This document shows, piece by piece, positions 15,091 through 23,686 of a stretch of DNA of 64,000 nucleotides. The stretch lies in NCBI GenBank assembly GCA_001798135.1, contig MGRJ01000009.1, positions 1-64,000 of the forward strand, written 5' to 3'. Position numbers and translations under genes: made by a program. This stretch comes from Deltaproteobacteria bacterium RIFCSPHIGHO2_02_FULL_40_28 (GTDB lineage Bacteria > UBA10199 > 2-12-FULL-40-28). Each line of letters starts with the position of its first letter. The stretch's first letter is position 1. The notes under the pieces were generated by a model, which saw nothing but the letters and a program-made list of their open reading frames with translations, was not told the origin of the DNA and ran no database searches.

Positions 15091-15953
15091 CTAAAAAATA
15101 TGCCACAGCAACGGCGTTTCGAATGGCTTTGGAAGAACGTTTAAAAACTCACTCACGCAACAGGGGCGTTGACCTGCAAAAACTGCGAACACAAGTTGCT
15201 TTTGATTGTTTGCTTTCTCGTTTTTTTGAACTCTTACCCAATGATCTTCGACTAAAAGGGGGTTATGCCATGGAGCTTAGATTCAAAGGATCGCGTATAA
15301 CAAAAGACATTGATTTGATTGTTAAAGAAAAATGGGTACGGTTTCATAACGACAGCAATCAAAATTTACGTCAAGTATTGCAAGACGCAGTTACATCAAA
15401 AATTTATCCTGATTTTTTTATTTTTTTGATTGGTACTCCCAAATTAAATTTAGAAGCCCCTCCGCATGGTGGATATCGTTATCCGGTAGTAGCCCAATTG
15501 GATGGGCGCTTGTTTGTTCAATTTCCCATCGATATTGTTACGACCTCTCTCATTATTGATCCTGTTGAGCATCTTGAAAGCAAAAATTTTTTGAAATTTG
15601 CCGGCATTAAAAACAAACCGTTTCCTTGTATTTCCAAAGCACAGCAATTTGCAGAGAAACTTCATGCTTATACTTTTCCAAGAGAAGAATCAGACAAATC
15701 CAGAGTCAAAGATTTGATTGATCTCATTTTATTGATTGGGCTTGAAAAGCTCGAAAAGAAACACTTAAAAATGGCAATCACAAAAGTTTTTGAATATCGT
15801 GACACACATCCCATTCCCCAAAAACTTGACCCACCACCAGCTAACTGGGAACCAAAATTCAACAAACTTGCCAAAGAATGTGGCATTCAAAAAAACACAT
15901 CAGAAGCCTTTGAACTGCTTTCTGCATTTGTTCGTAAAATCTATCATCAGTAG
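15087..15953 (+). CDS. AbiEii-type nucleotidyltransferase toxin
   Basis: A 288-residue protein of the AbiEii/MenT-like nucleotidyltransferase family. The core is LRLKGGYAMELRFKGSRITK followed by D-I-D-L, giving the nucleotidyltransferase motif (Gly-rich turn and D-x-D-like pair), then a helical C-terminal part with AQQFAEKLHAY and a D-L-I-D-L segment as expected. Toxins of this type modify tRNA acceptor ends with nucleotides. It forms an operon with the AbiEi antitoxin. The 3' end overlaps the convergent NamZ-like gene by seven bases. Confidence 0.87.
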   Translation: MTKKYATATAFRMALEERLKTHSRNRGVDLQKLRTQVAFDCLLSRFFELLPNDLRLKGGYAMELRFKGSRITKDIDLIVKEKWVRFHNDSNQNLRQVLQDAVTSKIYPDFFIFLIGTPKLNLEAPPHGGYRYPVVAQLDGRLFVQFPIDIVTTSLIIDPVEHLESKNFLKFAGIKNKPFPCISKAQQFAEKLHAYTFPREESDKSRVKDLIDLILLIGLEKLEKKHLKMAITKVFEYRDTHPIPQKLDPPPANWEPKFNKLAKECGIQKNTSEAFELLSAFVRKIYHQ

Positions 15954-17122
15954 AGTAGGTACTTCCGTCTTGTTTTTTTAAATTCTTCCTCTTCTTTTTT
16001 CCAAGAGGATGCTATTTTTGTTAGAGGAGTTTTTTCTTCCAGGTGTTTTCTTAATTCATTTGATCCATATAATAAATCAATTGCGGGAATTTTACTCACA
16101 AACTCGTAAGGAGTGTTTCGCCATTCAAAATGATTGGGATAGAGATCGAAAATAGTTTTTAAAATAGCAATACCTGTTAAAAATGGTTGGTATTGATTTC
16201 TATTTTTGACATGAATTTGAATTCCCCTACAATCAAGATCTGCCAGTTTTTGGAAAGTAGGACAAAAGTGGATGGGGCGAAAAAGTACTCCTGGTAGTTT
16301 TATTTTGTTGAGTGCATGGGTTAAATCGAAGGAATTAATAAAGGGCGCTCCAACAAATTCGAAAGGACGGGTGGTGCCTCTTCCCTCAGAAATTTGAGTT
16401 GCTTCAATGAGGCAGGCTCCTGGATAAACAAGGGTTGTAGCAAGGCTTGGCATATTGGGAGAGGGCAAAACCCAGGAGAGGCCTGTTTCATCAAAGTAAG
16501 AAGATCGGTTCCAGTTTTTAAGAGGAATAATTTCTAAATCACAATCGCTTTGATCCAGATCTTTAAAATAAAGAGCTAATTCTCCTAAAGTCATGCCATG
16601 TCTTACGGGCAGTGGATAAAGCCCAACAAAGGATTCAAAGCCTTTTTTTAAAATGGGACCTTCAATGGTTTTTCCATTGAGAGGATTAGGTCTATCGAGC
16701 ACAATGATTTTGGTTTTTGTTTTTGCTGCCGCACGCATACAAAGAGCCATAGAGTAGATAAAAGTGTAATAGCGTGCCCCTACATCTTGAAGATCACAAA
16801 TTAAAATATCAACATCATGCAAATCACTTGTTTTGGGAGAGAGTGATGCAAAATCTCTTCCGTACAAACTGATGATGGGCTTTTGAGAAAGGGGATCGAT
16901 AGAGTAAGACACATTTTCCATGTCTTGAGCATGGCCCCATAACCCATGTTCAGGACTAAAAATTTTTGAAAAATGAATTTTTGAATTTTGAATGAGAAGA
17001 GACACCAAATGATGAAGCTTTGACGTAACGCTGGCTGCATGGGCTAGGATGGCTATTCTTTTTCCAGTGTAAGAGTTTAACCTTTGAGAAACAAGATCGA
17101 GGCCTGTTTTTACTTGTGCCAT
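15947..17122 (-). CDS. DUF1343 protein, exo-beta-N-acetylmuramidase NamZ-like
   Basis: A 391-residue DUF1343 member. Characteristic stretches: KTGLDLVSQRLNSYTGKRIA, FSPEHGLWGHAQDMENVSYS, VDILICDLQDVGARYYTFIY, VLDRPNPLNGKTIEGPIL, and GLSWVLPSPNMPSLATTLVY followed by PGACLIEATQISEGRGTTRP. Characterised members (NamZ) release terminal N-acetylmuramic acid from peptidoglycan fragments and are usually exported. This copy begins MAQVKTGLDL with no signal peptide, so it may be cytoplasmic and act on imported or recycled muropeptides. It stands alone on the minus strand between the AbiE pair and comM. Confidence 0.88.
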   Translation of the reverse strand: MAQVKTGLDLVSQRLNSYTGKRIAILAHAASVTSKLHHLVSLLIQNSKIHFSKIFSPEHGLWGHAQDMENVSYSIDPLSQKPIISLYGRDFASLSPKTSDLHDVDILICDLQDVGARYYTFIYSMALCMRAAAKTKTKIIVLDRPNPLNGKTIEGPILKKGFESFVGLYPLPVRHGMTLGELALYFKDLDQSDCDLEIIPLKNWNRSSYFDETGLSWVLPSPNMPSLATTLVYPGACLIEATQISEGRGTTRPFEFVGAPFINSFDLTHALNKIKLPGVLFRPIHFCPTFQKLADLDCRGIQIHVKNRNQYQPFLTGIAILKTIFDLYPNHFEWRNTPYEFVSKIPAIDLLYGSNELRKHLEEKTPLTKIASSWKKEEEEFKKTRRKYLLY

Positions 17123-17296
17123 GGTTCTTTAACAATACCTGTGCGTAAATCAAACGCCAAGGGTTTTGTTTTAAAACTTTTTTTGGAGTATTTTTTCTTT
17201 CAAAAAAAATCACTCTATTTTTCAAAGAGATGACAAGAGCGTTTTATTTTTATAATGGCACGATGTTTGAAGAGATAAAGAGAGAGGGAGAAGGGT

Positions 17297-18820
17297 ATGT
17301 TGGCTAGTCTTCGTACGGCGGGTTTATTGGGGCTTAATGCTTATTTAGTTGATATCGAGGTTGATATTTGTCGCAAATCTCTTCCTCAGTGGCACATGGT
17401 GGGGCTTCCTGAGAGCGAAGTTAAAGAAAGCCGTGAGAGGGTGATTGCAGCTATCAAAAACAGCGGTTTCGATTTTTCTCAAAGGAAAATTACAATTAAC
17501 CTGGCTCCTGCCAATATTCGCAAAGAAGGAACAGCCTTTGATCTTCCCATTGCCTTGGGGCTTTTATCAGCAAGTGGATTTATTAGTGTTACTTCCATGC
17601 CGGGATATCTTTTTTTTGGAGAGTTATCCATGGATGGGCGCTTGCGTTCGATTCGTGGATTGCTTCCCCTTCTTTTACTAGCTAAAAAAAAGAAAATTTC
17701 GAAGGTGATTATTCCCAAGGAAAATGCAGGGGAGGCTTCGGTAGTTGAGGGCTTAACAATTTATGCTTTAGAAAATTTAAGTGAAGCTGTTGATTTGGTG
17801 GAGGGCAAACACGAATTTTTACCTTTGCAGGCACAAAAGTTTTTACCGAAGTTGGAGGAGATATCTCATGATTTTCAAGATGTGTGTGGTCAATTTCAAA
17901 CCAAAAGAGCCTTAGAAATTGCAGCTTGTGGTGGTCACAATGTACTTTTAATTGGATCTCCTGGTTCTGGGAAAACCATGTTGGCTTCGCGTTTACCAGG
18001 AATTTTGCCTCCTCTTAGCTTTGAAGAAAGTTTGGAGACCTCAGCCATTTATAGTGTGATGGGATTTATTAAAAACCAAAGTTCTCTTTTAAGTGAACGC
18101 CCTTTTCGTGCTCCTCATCATAGTATTTCAGATGCTGGTCTTATTGGAGGGGGTTCTATTCCAAAGCCTGGTGAGGTATCGATGGCACACCATGGGGTTC
18201 TTTTTTTAGATGAGCTTCCTGAATTTAAAAAGCATGTTATTGAACTTTTAAGACAACCACTCGAATCACGTGAAGTAACCATTTCTCGTTCGGGGTTATC
18301 GCTTACTTATCCGGCTCATTTTATTTTAATAGCAGCGATGAATGGATGCCCCTGTGGATACTTAGGGCATCCGCGCATTGCTTGTATTTGTGGTCCGAAT
18401 CAGGTTCAAAAATATAGGGCTAAAATTTCTGGTCCGCTATTGGATCGCATGGATCTTCAAATTTTTGTTCCTCCCATTACTTATGAAGATATTTCTTCTT
18501 CTCTTACAAATAGAGAAGCTTCTTTTGTCATTCGAAAAAGAGTAGATGAGGTGAGATGTTTGCAACAAAAAAGATTTAAAAATCATTCTTTAAATGCTCA
18601 CATGGGGTCAAAAAATATTCGTAAATATTGTGAATTAAAACCCGAATCAAAACAAATTATGAAAAATTTAATGGACAAATTTCATCTATCTGCCAGGGCC
18701 CACGATCGTATTTTAAAAGTATCTCGAACCATTGCAGACTTAGCAGGGGTAAGTGTGATTGAAACCTCCCATCTTTTAGAAGCCGTTCAGTATCGTTTTT
18801 TAGAAAGACCCTTAGTTTAA
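17297..18820 (+). CDS. comM: YifB/ComM family Mg-chelatase-like AAA ATPase
   Basis: A 507-residue ATPase. An N-terminal Lon-protease-like domain (about 1-170, VGLPESEVKESRERVIAAIK, FDLPIALGLLSASG) is followed by the AAA core with Walker A GSPGSGKT (220-227), the RPFRAPHHSISDAGLIGGG stretch and Walker B GVLFLDELPEF, and a C-terminal domain with SARAHDRILKVSRTIADL. In naturally transformable bacteria ComM is a hexameric helicase for branch migration during integration of taken-up DNA. GAGAGGGAGAAGG precedes the ATG. A TATAAT box lies at 17251-17256 with a weak -35. A comEA-like gene elsewhere in the window fits DNA uptake. Confidence 0.93.
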   Translation: MLASLRTAGLLGLNAYLVDIEVDICRKSLPQWHMVGLPESEVKESRERVIAAIKNSGFDFSQRKITINLAPANIRKEGTAFDLPIALGLLSASGFISVTSMPGYLFFGELSMDGRLRSIRGLLPLLLLAKKKKISKVIIPKENAGEASVVEGLTIYALENLSEAVDLVEGKHEFLPLQAQKFLPKLEEISHDFQDVCGQFQTKRALEIAACGGHNVLLIGSPGSGKTMLASRLPGILPPLSFEESLETSAIYSVMGFIKNQSSLLSERPFRAPHHSISDAGLIGGGSIPKPGEVSMAHHGVLFLDELPEFKKHVIELLRQPLESREVTISRSGLSLTYPAHFILIAAMNGCPCGYLGHPRIACICGPNQVQKYRAKISGPLLDRMDLQIFVPPITYEDISSSLTNREASFVIRKRVDEVRCLQQKRFKNHSLNAHMGSKNIRKYCELKPESKQIMKNLMDKFHLSARAHDRILKVSRTIADLAGVSVIETSHLLEAVQYRFLERPLV

Positions 18821-18885
18821 GGGTAGACGATCTGGCAACTAAAAACTAGACATCATCTCTTTTATATGATCAATATCACCTCTTT

Positions 18886-20760
18886 ATGAAACTTTTACTT
18901 ATCAATCCCAAATTTCCTGAGAGTTTTTGGAGTTTCTCTTGGGCCATGAATACAATTATCAAAGATAAAAAAGCTGTTAATTCTCCATTAGGCTTGGCAA
19001 CCCTTGCAGCCCTTACACCACAAAATTGGGAAATTACAATTATTGATGAAAATGTAGAACCAATCGATTGGTCTTTTAAGGCTGATATCGTAGGAGTTTG
19101 TGGTATGGGAGTGCAGGTATCACGACAAAAGGAAATTTTAGAACATTTTCGGAGGCGTGGAATTTATACAGTAGTTGGTGGCTCCTATGCTTCTCTTTGT
19201 CCTGAAGAATATGAAGGGTTAGCCGATACCATTGTTTCTGGTGAGGCGGAGAATATTTGGCCAAAGTTTTGTGTTGATTTTTTAGCTGGCAAACCAGAGA
19301 AGCTTTATCAAGAAACAGATGTTGTTGATGTTACCACATCGCCTGTGCCGCGTTATGATCTGATTAAACTTCAATCTTATCAAAAAGTATCCCTCCAATT
19401 TTCTCGTGGTTGTCCGTTTCAATGCGAATTTTGTGACATTATTGTTATGTTTGGCCGTAAGCCGCGAACAAAAACAGTAGAACAAATTGGGCAAGAGCTT
19501 GATGTATTACGTGCCCAGGGAATAACTGGTGTTTTTTTTGTTGATGATAACTTGATAGGAAATCGGGCTTTGGCGAAAAAACTTTTACATTTTTTGGCTG
19601 AATATCAAGAAAAGCATCATTATCGTTTTAGCTTTGGTACTGAAGCTTCGATTAATATGGCTGAGGATAGCGAACTCATGGCTTTGTTTAAACAAGCCAA
19701 TTTTGAATGGGTGTTTATTGGAATTGAAACGCCAAGTGCTGCAGGTCTTCAAGAGACCAAAAAAACTCAAAATTTGCGAGGGGATCTTTTAACTTCTCTC
19801 AGAACCATTTATTCCTATGGAATCGATATAACAGCCGGATTTATTGTTGGTTTTGATTCAGATGATAAAACTATTTTTGATCGACAGTATGAATTTATTG
19901 TTTCTTCGGGAATTGCAATGGCCATGGTGGGGCTTTTATATGCTGCTCCCAAGACACCTCTCCATAAACGTCTTTATGAGGCAGGACGTTTGCGCAATAT
20001 AAATACTCCTGATAATACAGCCCCCTTAACCAATATTATTCCCCTTCAGATGACTTATGATGAACTGGTCGAAGGTTATAAAAGTCTTTATGTACGGCTT
20101 TTAACTCATCATGTTACCTATCGTCGTTTAGCTCATAAACTGCCTCATATGAAGCAAACTCTTGTTTCTTCTCATTTAAGTTTGAAACAAAAAATGAATT
20201 ATTTTTGGCAATTATTTTGGCATGGGATTGTTCCTGGTGGTTTTGGATGTTTTTATTATTTTTTAAAATCACTCAGTTTAACCATTCGTCGTCCTGATCT
20301 TTTAGCCACCGTGATTACTGATTGGATTGTAGTTTTATCACTTAAAAATTTTTGGGAGAGGTCTTTAAACAGATCACTTGTAAAAACTGAAACTCTTTTA
20401 GAATTACTACAAAGAAGAGTGATAAAAAATGTACAAGAAGCCTGGCAAACTGGATTGGTTGCTTTGCGCCTGCAAATTTTTAAGGACAGACCCTCTGTTT
20501 GGATTGATTTAAAAAAGTCATTTGATGCAAAATTATCCAGTAGACTTGCTCGAGTGCTTTCTAAAACTCTCAAGAAAAACCATGAAGTGGTAGTGATTAA
20601 TTGTCATGAACTTGAAGAATCAAGCTGGCCTTCTCTTGGAATATTGCTTCAAAAACTTAAGCAATATCGAAACCAAATTCATATTCACCTCACCGAGTCT
20701 CTTTATCAACACCTGTATGCCGAACTTTCTTTATTTCAATATTCACTTATTTTAGTTTAA
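18886..20760 (+). CDS. B12-binding radical SAM protein with STAS-like C-terminal tail
   Basis: A 624-residue protein. An N-terminal cobalamin-binding-like domain (about 1-140, VNSPLGLATLAALTP, VVGGSYASLCPEEYEG) is followed by the radical SAM core with CxxxCxxC at C176, C180 and C183 and the FVDDNLIGNRALAKKLL and FIGIETPSAAGLQETKKTQN segments typical of the DUF4070 branch. After a helical linker (about 400-530) comes a C-terminal stretch (about 535-624) that resembles a STAS domain: EVVVINCHELEESSWPSLGI then LLQKLKQYRNQIHIHL. The substrate is not known; relatives include methyltransferases for lipids such as hopanoids. The STAS-like tail is an inference from pattern only. It stands between comM and the TlpA-like gene. 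Confidence 0.82.
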   Translation: MKLLLINPKFPESFWSFSWAMNTIIKDKKAVNSPLGLATLAALTPQNWEITIIDENVEPIDWSFKADIVGVCGMGVQVSRQKEILEHFRRRGIYTVVGGSYASLCPEEYEGLADTIVSGEAENIWPKFCVDFLAGKPEKLYQETDVVDVTTSPVPRYDLIKLQSYQKVSLQFSRGCPFQCEFCDIIVMFGRKPRTKTVEQIGQELDVLRAQGITGVFFVDDNLIGNRALAKKLLHFLAEYQEKHHYRFSFGTEASINMAEDSELMALFKQANFEWVFIGIETPSAAGLQETKKTQNLRGDLLTSLRTIYSYGIDITAGFIVGFDSDDKTIFDRQYEFIVSSGIAMAMVGLLYAAPKTPLHKRLYEAGRLRNINTPDNTAPLTNIIPLQMTYDELVEGYKSLYVRLLTHHVTYRRLAHKLPHMKQTLVSSHLSLKQKMNYFWQLFWHGIVPGGFGCFYYFLKSLSLTIRRPDLLATVITDWIVVLSLKNFWERSLNRSLVKTETLLELLQRRVIKNVQEAWQTGLVALRLQIFKDRPSVWIDLKKSFDAKLSSRLARVLSKTLKKNHEVVVINCHELEESSWPSLGILLQKLKQYRNQIHIHLTESLYQHLYAELSLFQYSLILV

Positions 20761-20809
20761 TTTTCAAAATGAGTTTTTCAGACATTTTGAATTATGATAA
20801 CATTAAACA

Positions 20810-21322
20810 ATGAATAAACAGGCTCGTGTTTTTTTAGTTTTATTTTTTATCATTTTAGGTTTGTGGTTTTATGTTCAAAAAAATGCACAAACCACAGATG
20901 GGCAGGTGGGGCATGTTATTCCTACTCTTCATTTATTAGACGAGGCAGGTGCAAAAATTACAGTAAGTCCTCAGTCAAATAAACTGAGGTTGATTCATTT
21001 TTGGGCTTCGTGGTGCTCTTCTTGTGTTCCAGAAATCCCTTTACTTAATTCTTTCATGAAAAAAATGGTTGGAACCCCTCTTGAACTGGTGGCTATCTCC
21101 ATGGATAATAAATCTCAAGATGTGGTTTCTTTTCGAAAAAAAATTCCTTTTACTTTTCGTATTTTTTTTGATCCTCACATGGAAGCTGCAGATAATTTAG
21201 GAACCTACATGTTGCCCGAGACTTACCTTGTCAGTAAACAGGGAGTTATCTTGCACAAATTTGTTGGTCCCCAAGATTGGGATAATCCTCACATTGAAGC
21301 AGAAATAAGAAAAAATTTTTGA
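20810..21322 (+). CDS. TlpA/ResA-like membrane-anchored thioredoxin-fold protein
   Basis: A 170-residue thiol-disulfide oxidoreductase. An N-terminal membrane anchor (residues about 6-23, ARVFLVLFFIILGLWFYV) holds a periplasmic thioredoxin domain with active site WASWC69-S-S-C72 and the later VAISMDNKSQDVVSFRKK segment; YMLPETYLVSKQGVI carries the cis-Pro region. Proteins of this type reduce disulfides of cytochrome c apoproteins or other envelope proteins; no cytochrome genes are nearby, so the partner is unknown. A 9-base inverted repeat (TTCAAAATG/CATTTTGAA, 20763-20791) lies upstream of the start. Confidence 0.87.
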   Translation: MNKQARVFLVLFFIILGLWFYVQKNAQTTDGQVGHVIPTLHLLDEAGAKITVSPQSNKLRLIHFWASWCSSCVPEIPLLNSFMKKMVGTPLELVAISMDNKSQDVVSFRKKIPFTFRIFFDPHMEAADNLGTYMLPETYLVSKQGVILHKFVGPQDWDNPHIEAEIRKNF

Positions 21323-21331
21323 AATGTCATT

Positions 21332-21531
21332 CTCATATTTTTTGTCATCCCCACGCCTCTTTGTCATCCCTGCGAAGGCAGGGATCCATCTTTTGATTCC
21401 GTCATTGCAATAACCCAATTAATTGTAGGGGCAGGCCCCTGTGCCTGCCCGATTATGGGCAACCACAGGGGGTTGCCCCTACGGGATACCCGCGATGACA
21501 AAGATGGATCCCCATTTTCATGGGGATGACG
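21332..21531. repeat. Nested palindromic repeats between the TlpA-like gene and panD
   Basis: The 214-base gap after the TlpA-like gene holds no gene. It starts with GTCATCCCTGCGAAGGCAGG followed by GATCCATCTTT (from 21363) and ends with AAAGATGGATCCCCATTTTC followed by ATGGGGATGAC (to 21530), the two halves of a REP-like palindrome. Nested between them is another palindrome, TGTAGGGGCAGGCCCCTGTG to CCACAGGGGGTTGCCCCTAC (about 21426-21482). The outer element type recurs at 38203-38293. Confidence 0.75.
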
Positions 21532-21536
21532 GAACA

Positions 21537-21902
21537 TTATTCTTTTTTAATCGCTTGAATTTTATTTTGCTTATCAACAAGAACTTTGGTGGGTTTGTGT
21601 CTGTTTACTTCTTCTGGAGTTAAATTCACAAAACTAGTGATAATGATGGTATGCCCTTTTTTAATGCGCAAGGCGGCAGAACCATTAATACATACGGTAC
21701 CAGAGCCTCGTTCTGCAGGTGGCATTACATAGGTGTAGAGACGATCTCCTGAGGTTACATCCCATATATGCACCATTTCGTTAGTAATAAAACCACCGGC
21801 TTCCATCAATTCGCCATCGAGAGTGATGGATCCTTCATAGTCAACATTGGCATCGGTAACAGTTGCTCGGTGAATTTTTGATTTTAAAATTTGGTAAAGC
21901 AT
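21537..21902 (-). CDS. panD: Aspartate 1-decarboxylase (pyruvoyl enzyme)
   Basis: A 121-residue proenzyme that makes beta-alanine from aspartate for pantothenate and CoA synthesis. It cleaves itself at Gly24-Ser25, seen here in VDYEGSITLDG, to form the pyruvoyl cofactor. Other family motifs: MLYQILKSKIHRATVTDANV, AGGFITNEMVHIWDVTSGDR, YVMPPAERGSGTVCINGSAA. The open frame runs 75 codons further upstream across antisense tRNA-Ala sequence; that extension is not real, and the start is ATG at 21902. A candidate promoter (TTGACA at 21938-21933, TAGGCA at 21915-21910) would give an almost leaderless mRNA. Confidence 0.95.
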   Translation of the reverse strand: MLYQILKSKIHRATVTDANVDYEGSITLDGELMEAGGFITNEMVHIWDVTSGDRLYTYVMPPAERGSGTVCINGSAALRIKKGHTIIITSFVNLTPEEVNRHKPTKVLVDKQNKIQAIKKE

Positions 21903-22051
21903 TTTGTAATGCCTAGGATGAAAAGTGCGAGTTGTCAATTGTGTAGGGGCGAATCTTGCTTGCCCCCCGTATGGTGGGGTATTCGTCCATTTCATTTTTA
22001 AGATTGATTGACGACTTGCCTTTTTTCTTGATAGGAAAGTGACCTGTATTC

Positions 22052-22124
22052 GGGGACGTAGCTCAGTTGGGAGAGCGCCGCAATGGCATTGCGGAGGTCG
22101 ACGGTTCGATCCCGTTCGTCTCCA
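22052..22124 (+). tRNA. tRNA-Ala (anticodon GGC)
   Basis: Acceptor GGGGACG/CGTCTCC, D arm TAGCTCAGTTGGGAGAGC, anticodon stem CCGCA/TGCGG with loop ATGGCAT (anticodon GGC), and T arm ACGGTTCGATCCCGT. The discriminator is A; CCA is not encoded. It is a single gene directly upstream of the LpdD-like/radical SAM pair and divergent from panD. Confidence 0.95.
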
Positions 22125-22156
22125 CATGGTATTACTTTTAAGGTGTAGGAGAGGAT

Positions 22157-22501
22157 ATGTTTCCTATGATTAAGATGGCAGTGTTAAAAAAAGGGCGGGG
22201 GCATCATCGAATTTGGGTGGCCTATATGAAATGCCCTGGCGTTGTTATTGCCCATCTTGGAGGCGGGGCTAATCATTTAGGGGCTATCACTCTCGGCCTT
22301 CAAAAATGGTCGCGGACCTTTTTACGCTCGGGTCATCGGGATGATGTTCTCACAAAATTTTTCTCTCGATCCCTTTTAAAACATCATCGTGGTTTCTCCA
22401 TGGTTTCAGCCGGAGTACATTATCCTCGCATTGGTAAAAACAACATCCTCAAGATTGTCGAACAAGCCAAACTTATCGGATGTCAAATCGCCAAACAATA
22501 A
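22157..22501 (+). CDS. Small protein resembling LpdD-type flavin chaperones
   Basis: A 114-residue basic protein. The end of the domain, FSMVSAGVHYPRIGKNNILK, together with an earlier GHRDDVLTKFF and a Gly-rich VVIAHLGGGANHLGAITLG, resembles the small LpdD-like domain associated with prenylated-FMN decarboxylases. I consider that resemblance moderate only. GGAGAGG is close before the ATG. It overlaps or directly abuts a radical SAM gene, so the two are probably one transcript, starting after tRNA-Ala. No UbiD or UbiX gene is in view. If the similarity is false it remains a conserved-looking small partner of the radical SAM enzyme. Confidence 0.6.
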   Translation: MFPMIKMAVLKKGRGHHRIWVAYMKCPGVVIAHLGGGANHLGAITLGLQKWSRTFLRSGHRDDVLTKFFSRSLLKHHRGFSMVSAGVHYPRIGKNNILKIVEQAKLIGCQIAKQ

Positions 22502-22503
22502 TT

Positions 22504-23679
22504 ATGTGTGTCCAGACGTTTTCTGTTGTTTTTCGAGATGGCCAATGGGAGCTTGATGCCCCTTGCCTTATTTCTGAACATCAAGAATATTTAAAAAAAT
22601 ATCTGGGCAAGGTTACTTCTTATCGTGTTCTTGCCATGGTGGATGGCTCTCCTCTCTATTCCCTTTATCAACCTCCCTTAGCCCATCCCGCAGGAGTGCG
22701 TTCCTTAGACCACAGGCTTCAAAGACGTTTCAAAGAAAAGAGAATTCCGGCAACCGCTACGCTTTCGGTTATTAAAAATTGTCAATGTGAATGTGATCAT
22801 TGTTCTGCTGTTTTTTATAATCATAGCCAACGACCAGGCTTAACCAAGGAAGAACTTCAAGAAGCAGTGAGACAAACAGTTGATCTAGGGGTTACCACCG
22901 TTATTTTTTTGGGAGGGGAGCCTTTGCTCAGAAAGGATTTGGAAGAAATTATTTGCTGTGTAGATCCTTTGAAGGCAGTTTCCATTTTGTTTACAAATGG
23001 TGAGCTTTTGGATGAAAAAAGATGCCGGAGTTTAAAACAAGCGGGACTCTTGGGAGCCTTTGTTTCCTTGGACAGCTCTGAAGCAAAAATACATGATGCA
23101 TTTCGGCATCGCAAAGGACTTTTTGACAAGGCTATCTCAAGTATAAAAGAGATGCGAAAAGCAGGTTTAATTGCTGGTATTTCCAGTTATTTGAGCCCAC
23201 AAGGAATGCAGATGGGGCACTTTGAAAAAATGATGGAATTGGGTAAAAGCATTGGGGCCCAAGAAATTACTTTTTTTGACGCGCTTCCAAGTGGAAGGTG
23301 GCTAAAACACGAAGACTTTTTTCTCACTCCAACTCATCGTCAACATATTGCTCAACTTGTGAAACATTATCGCAAACAAGGAGACTACCCAGGCTTATCT
23401 GTTCAATCCACAATGACCAGTGAAAAAGGATCGGCTTTTTGTTTTGCCGCGAACACCCAGTTTTATATGACGGCCTTGGGAGATATGTGCCCGTGTGATT
23501 TTACCCCTTTAACCATTGGTCGTTTTCCAGAAAAAAGCATCAAGGTTCTTTGGGAAAAAATGATTTCCTCAGAGCCTTATTGTACACGGGCCAAGGTTTG
23601 CCGAATGCAGGATCCTGTTTTTCGAAGGCAATATATCGATCCTATACCTGATCATGGGCCCTATCCCTATCCACTTTGA
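22504..23679 (+). CDS. Radical SAM protein with SPASM-like C-terminal cysteines
   Basis: A 391-residue radical SAM enzyme. An N-terminal segment of about 80 residues without recognised domain precedes the core, whose cluster motif is C93-x3-C97-x2-C100 (KNCQCECDHCSAVF). VIFLGGEPLLRKDLEEII and SILFTNGELLDEKRCRSLKQ are the usual core motifs. Near the C terminus YMTALGDMCPCDFTPLTIG and C-R-A-K-V-C-R-M look like a reduced SPASM/auxiliary-cluster region, as in heme- or peptide-modifying members. I use ATG 22504; an in-frame ATG at 22480 would overlap the preceding gene by 22 bases. The substrate is unknown, and no small precursor peptide is obvious next to it. Confidence 0.82.
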   Translation: MCVQTFSVVFRDGQWELDAPCLISEHQEYLKKYLGKVTSYRVLAMVDGSPLYSLYQPPLAHPAGVRSLDHRLQRRFKEKRIPATATLSVIKNCQCECDHCSAVFYNHSQRPGLTKEELQEAVRQTVDLGVTTVIFLGGEPLLRKDLEEIICCVDPLKAVSILFTNGELLDEKRCRSLKQAGLLGAFVSLDSSEAKIHDAFRHRKGLFDKAISSIKEMRKAGLIAGISSYLSPQGMQMGHFEKMMELGKSIGAQEITFFDALPSGRWLKHEDFFLTPTHRQHIAQLVKHYRKQGDYPGLSVQSTMTSEKGSAFCFAANTQFYMTALGDMCPCDFTPLTIGRFPEKSIKVLWEKMISSEPYCTRAKVCRMQDPVFRRQYIDPIPDHGPYPYPL

Positions 23680-23686
23680 GAAAGGG

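Noticed and set aside
21903-22127. 75-codon N-terminal extension of panD
   Set aside because: It is encoded by the antisense strand of tRNA-Ala and a dispersed repeat; the family N terminus starts at ATG 21902.
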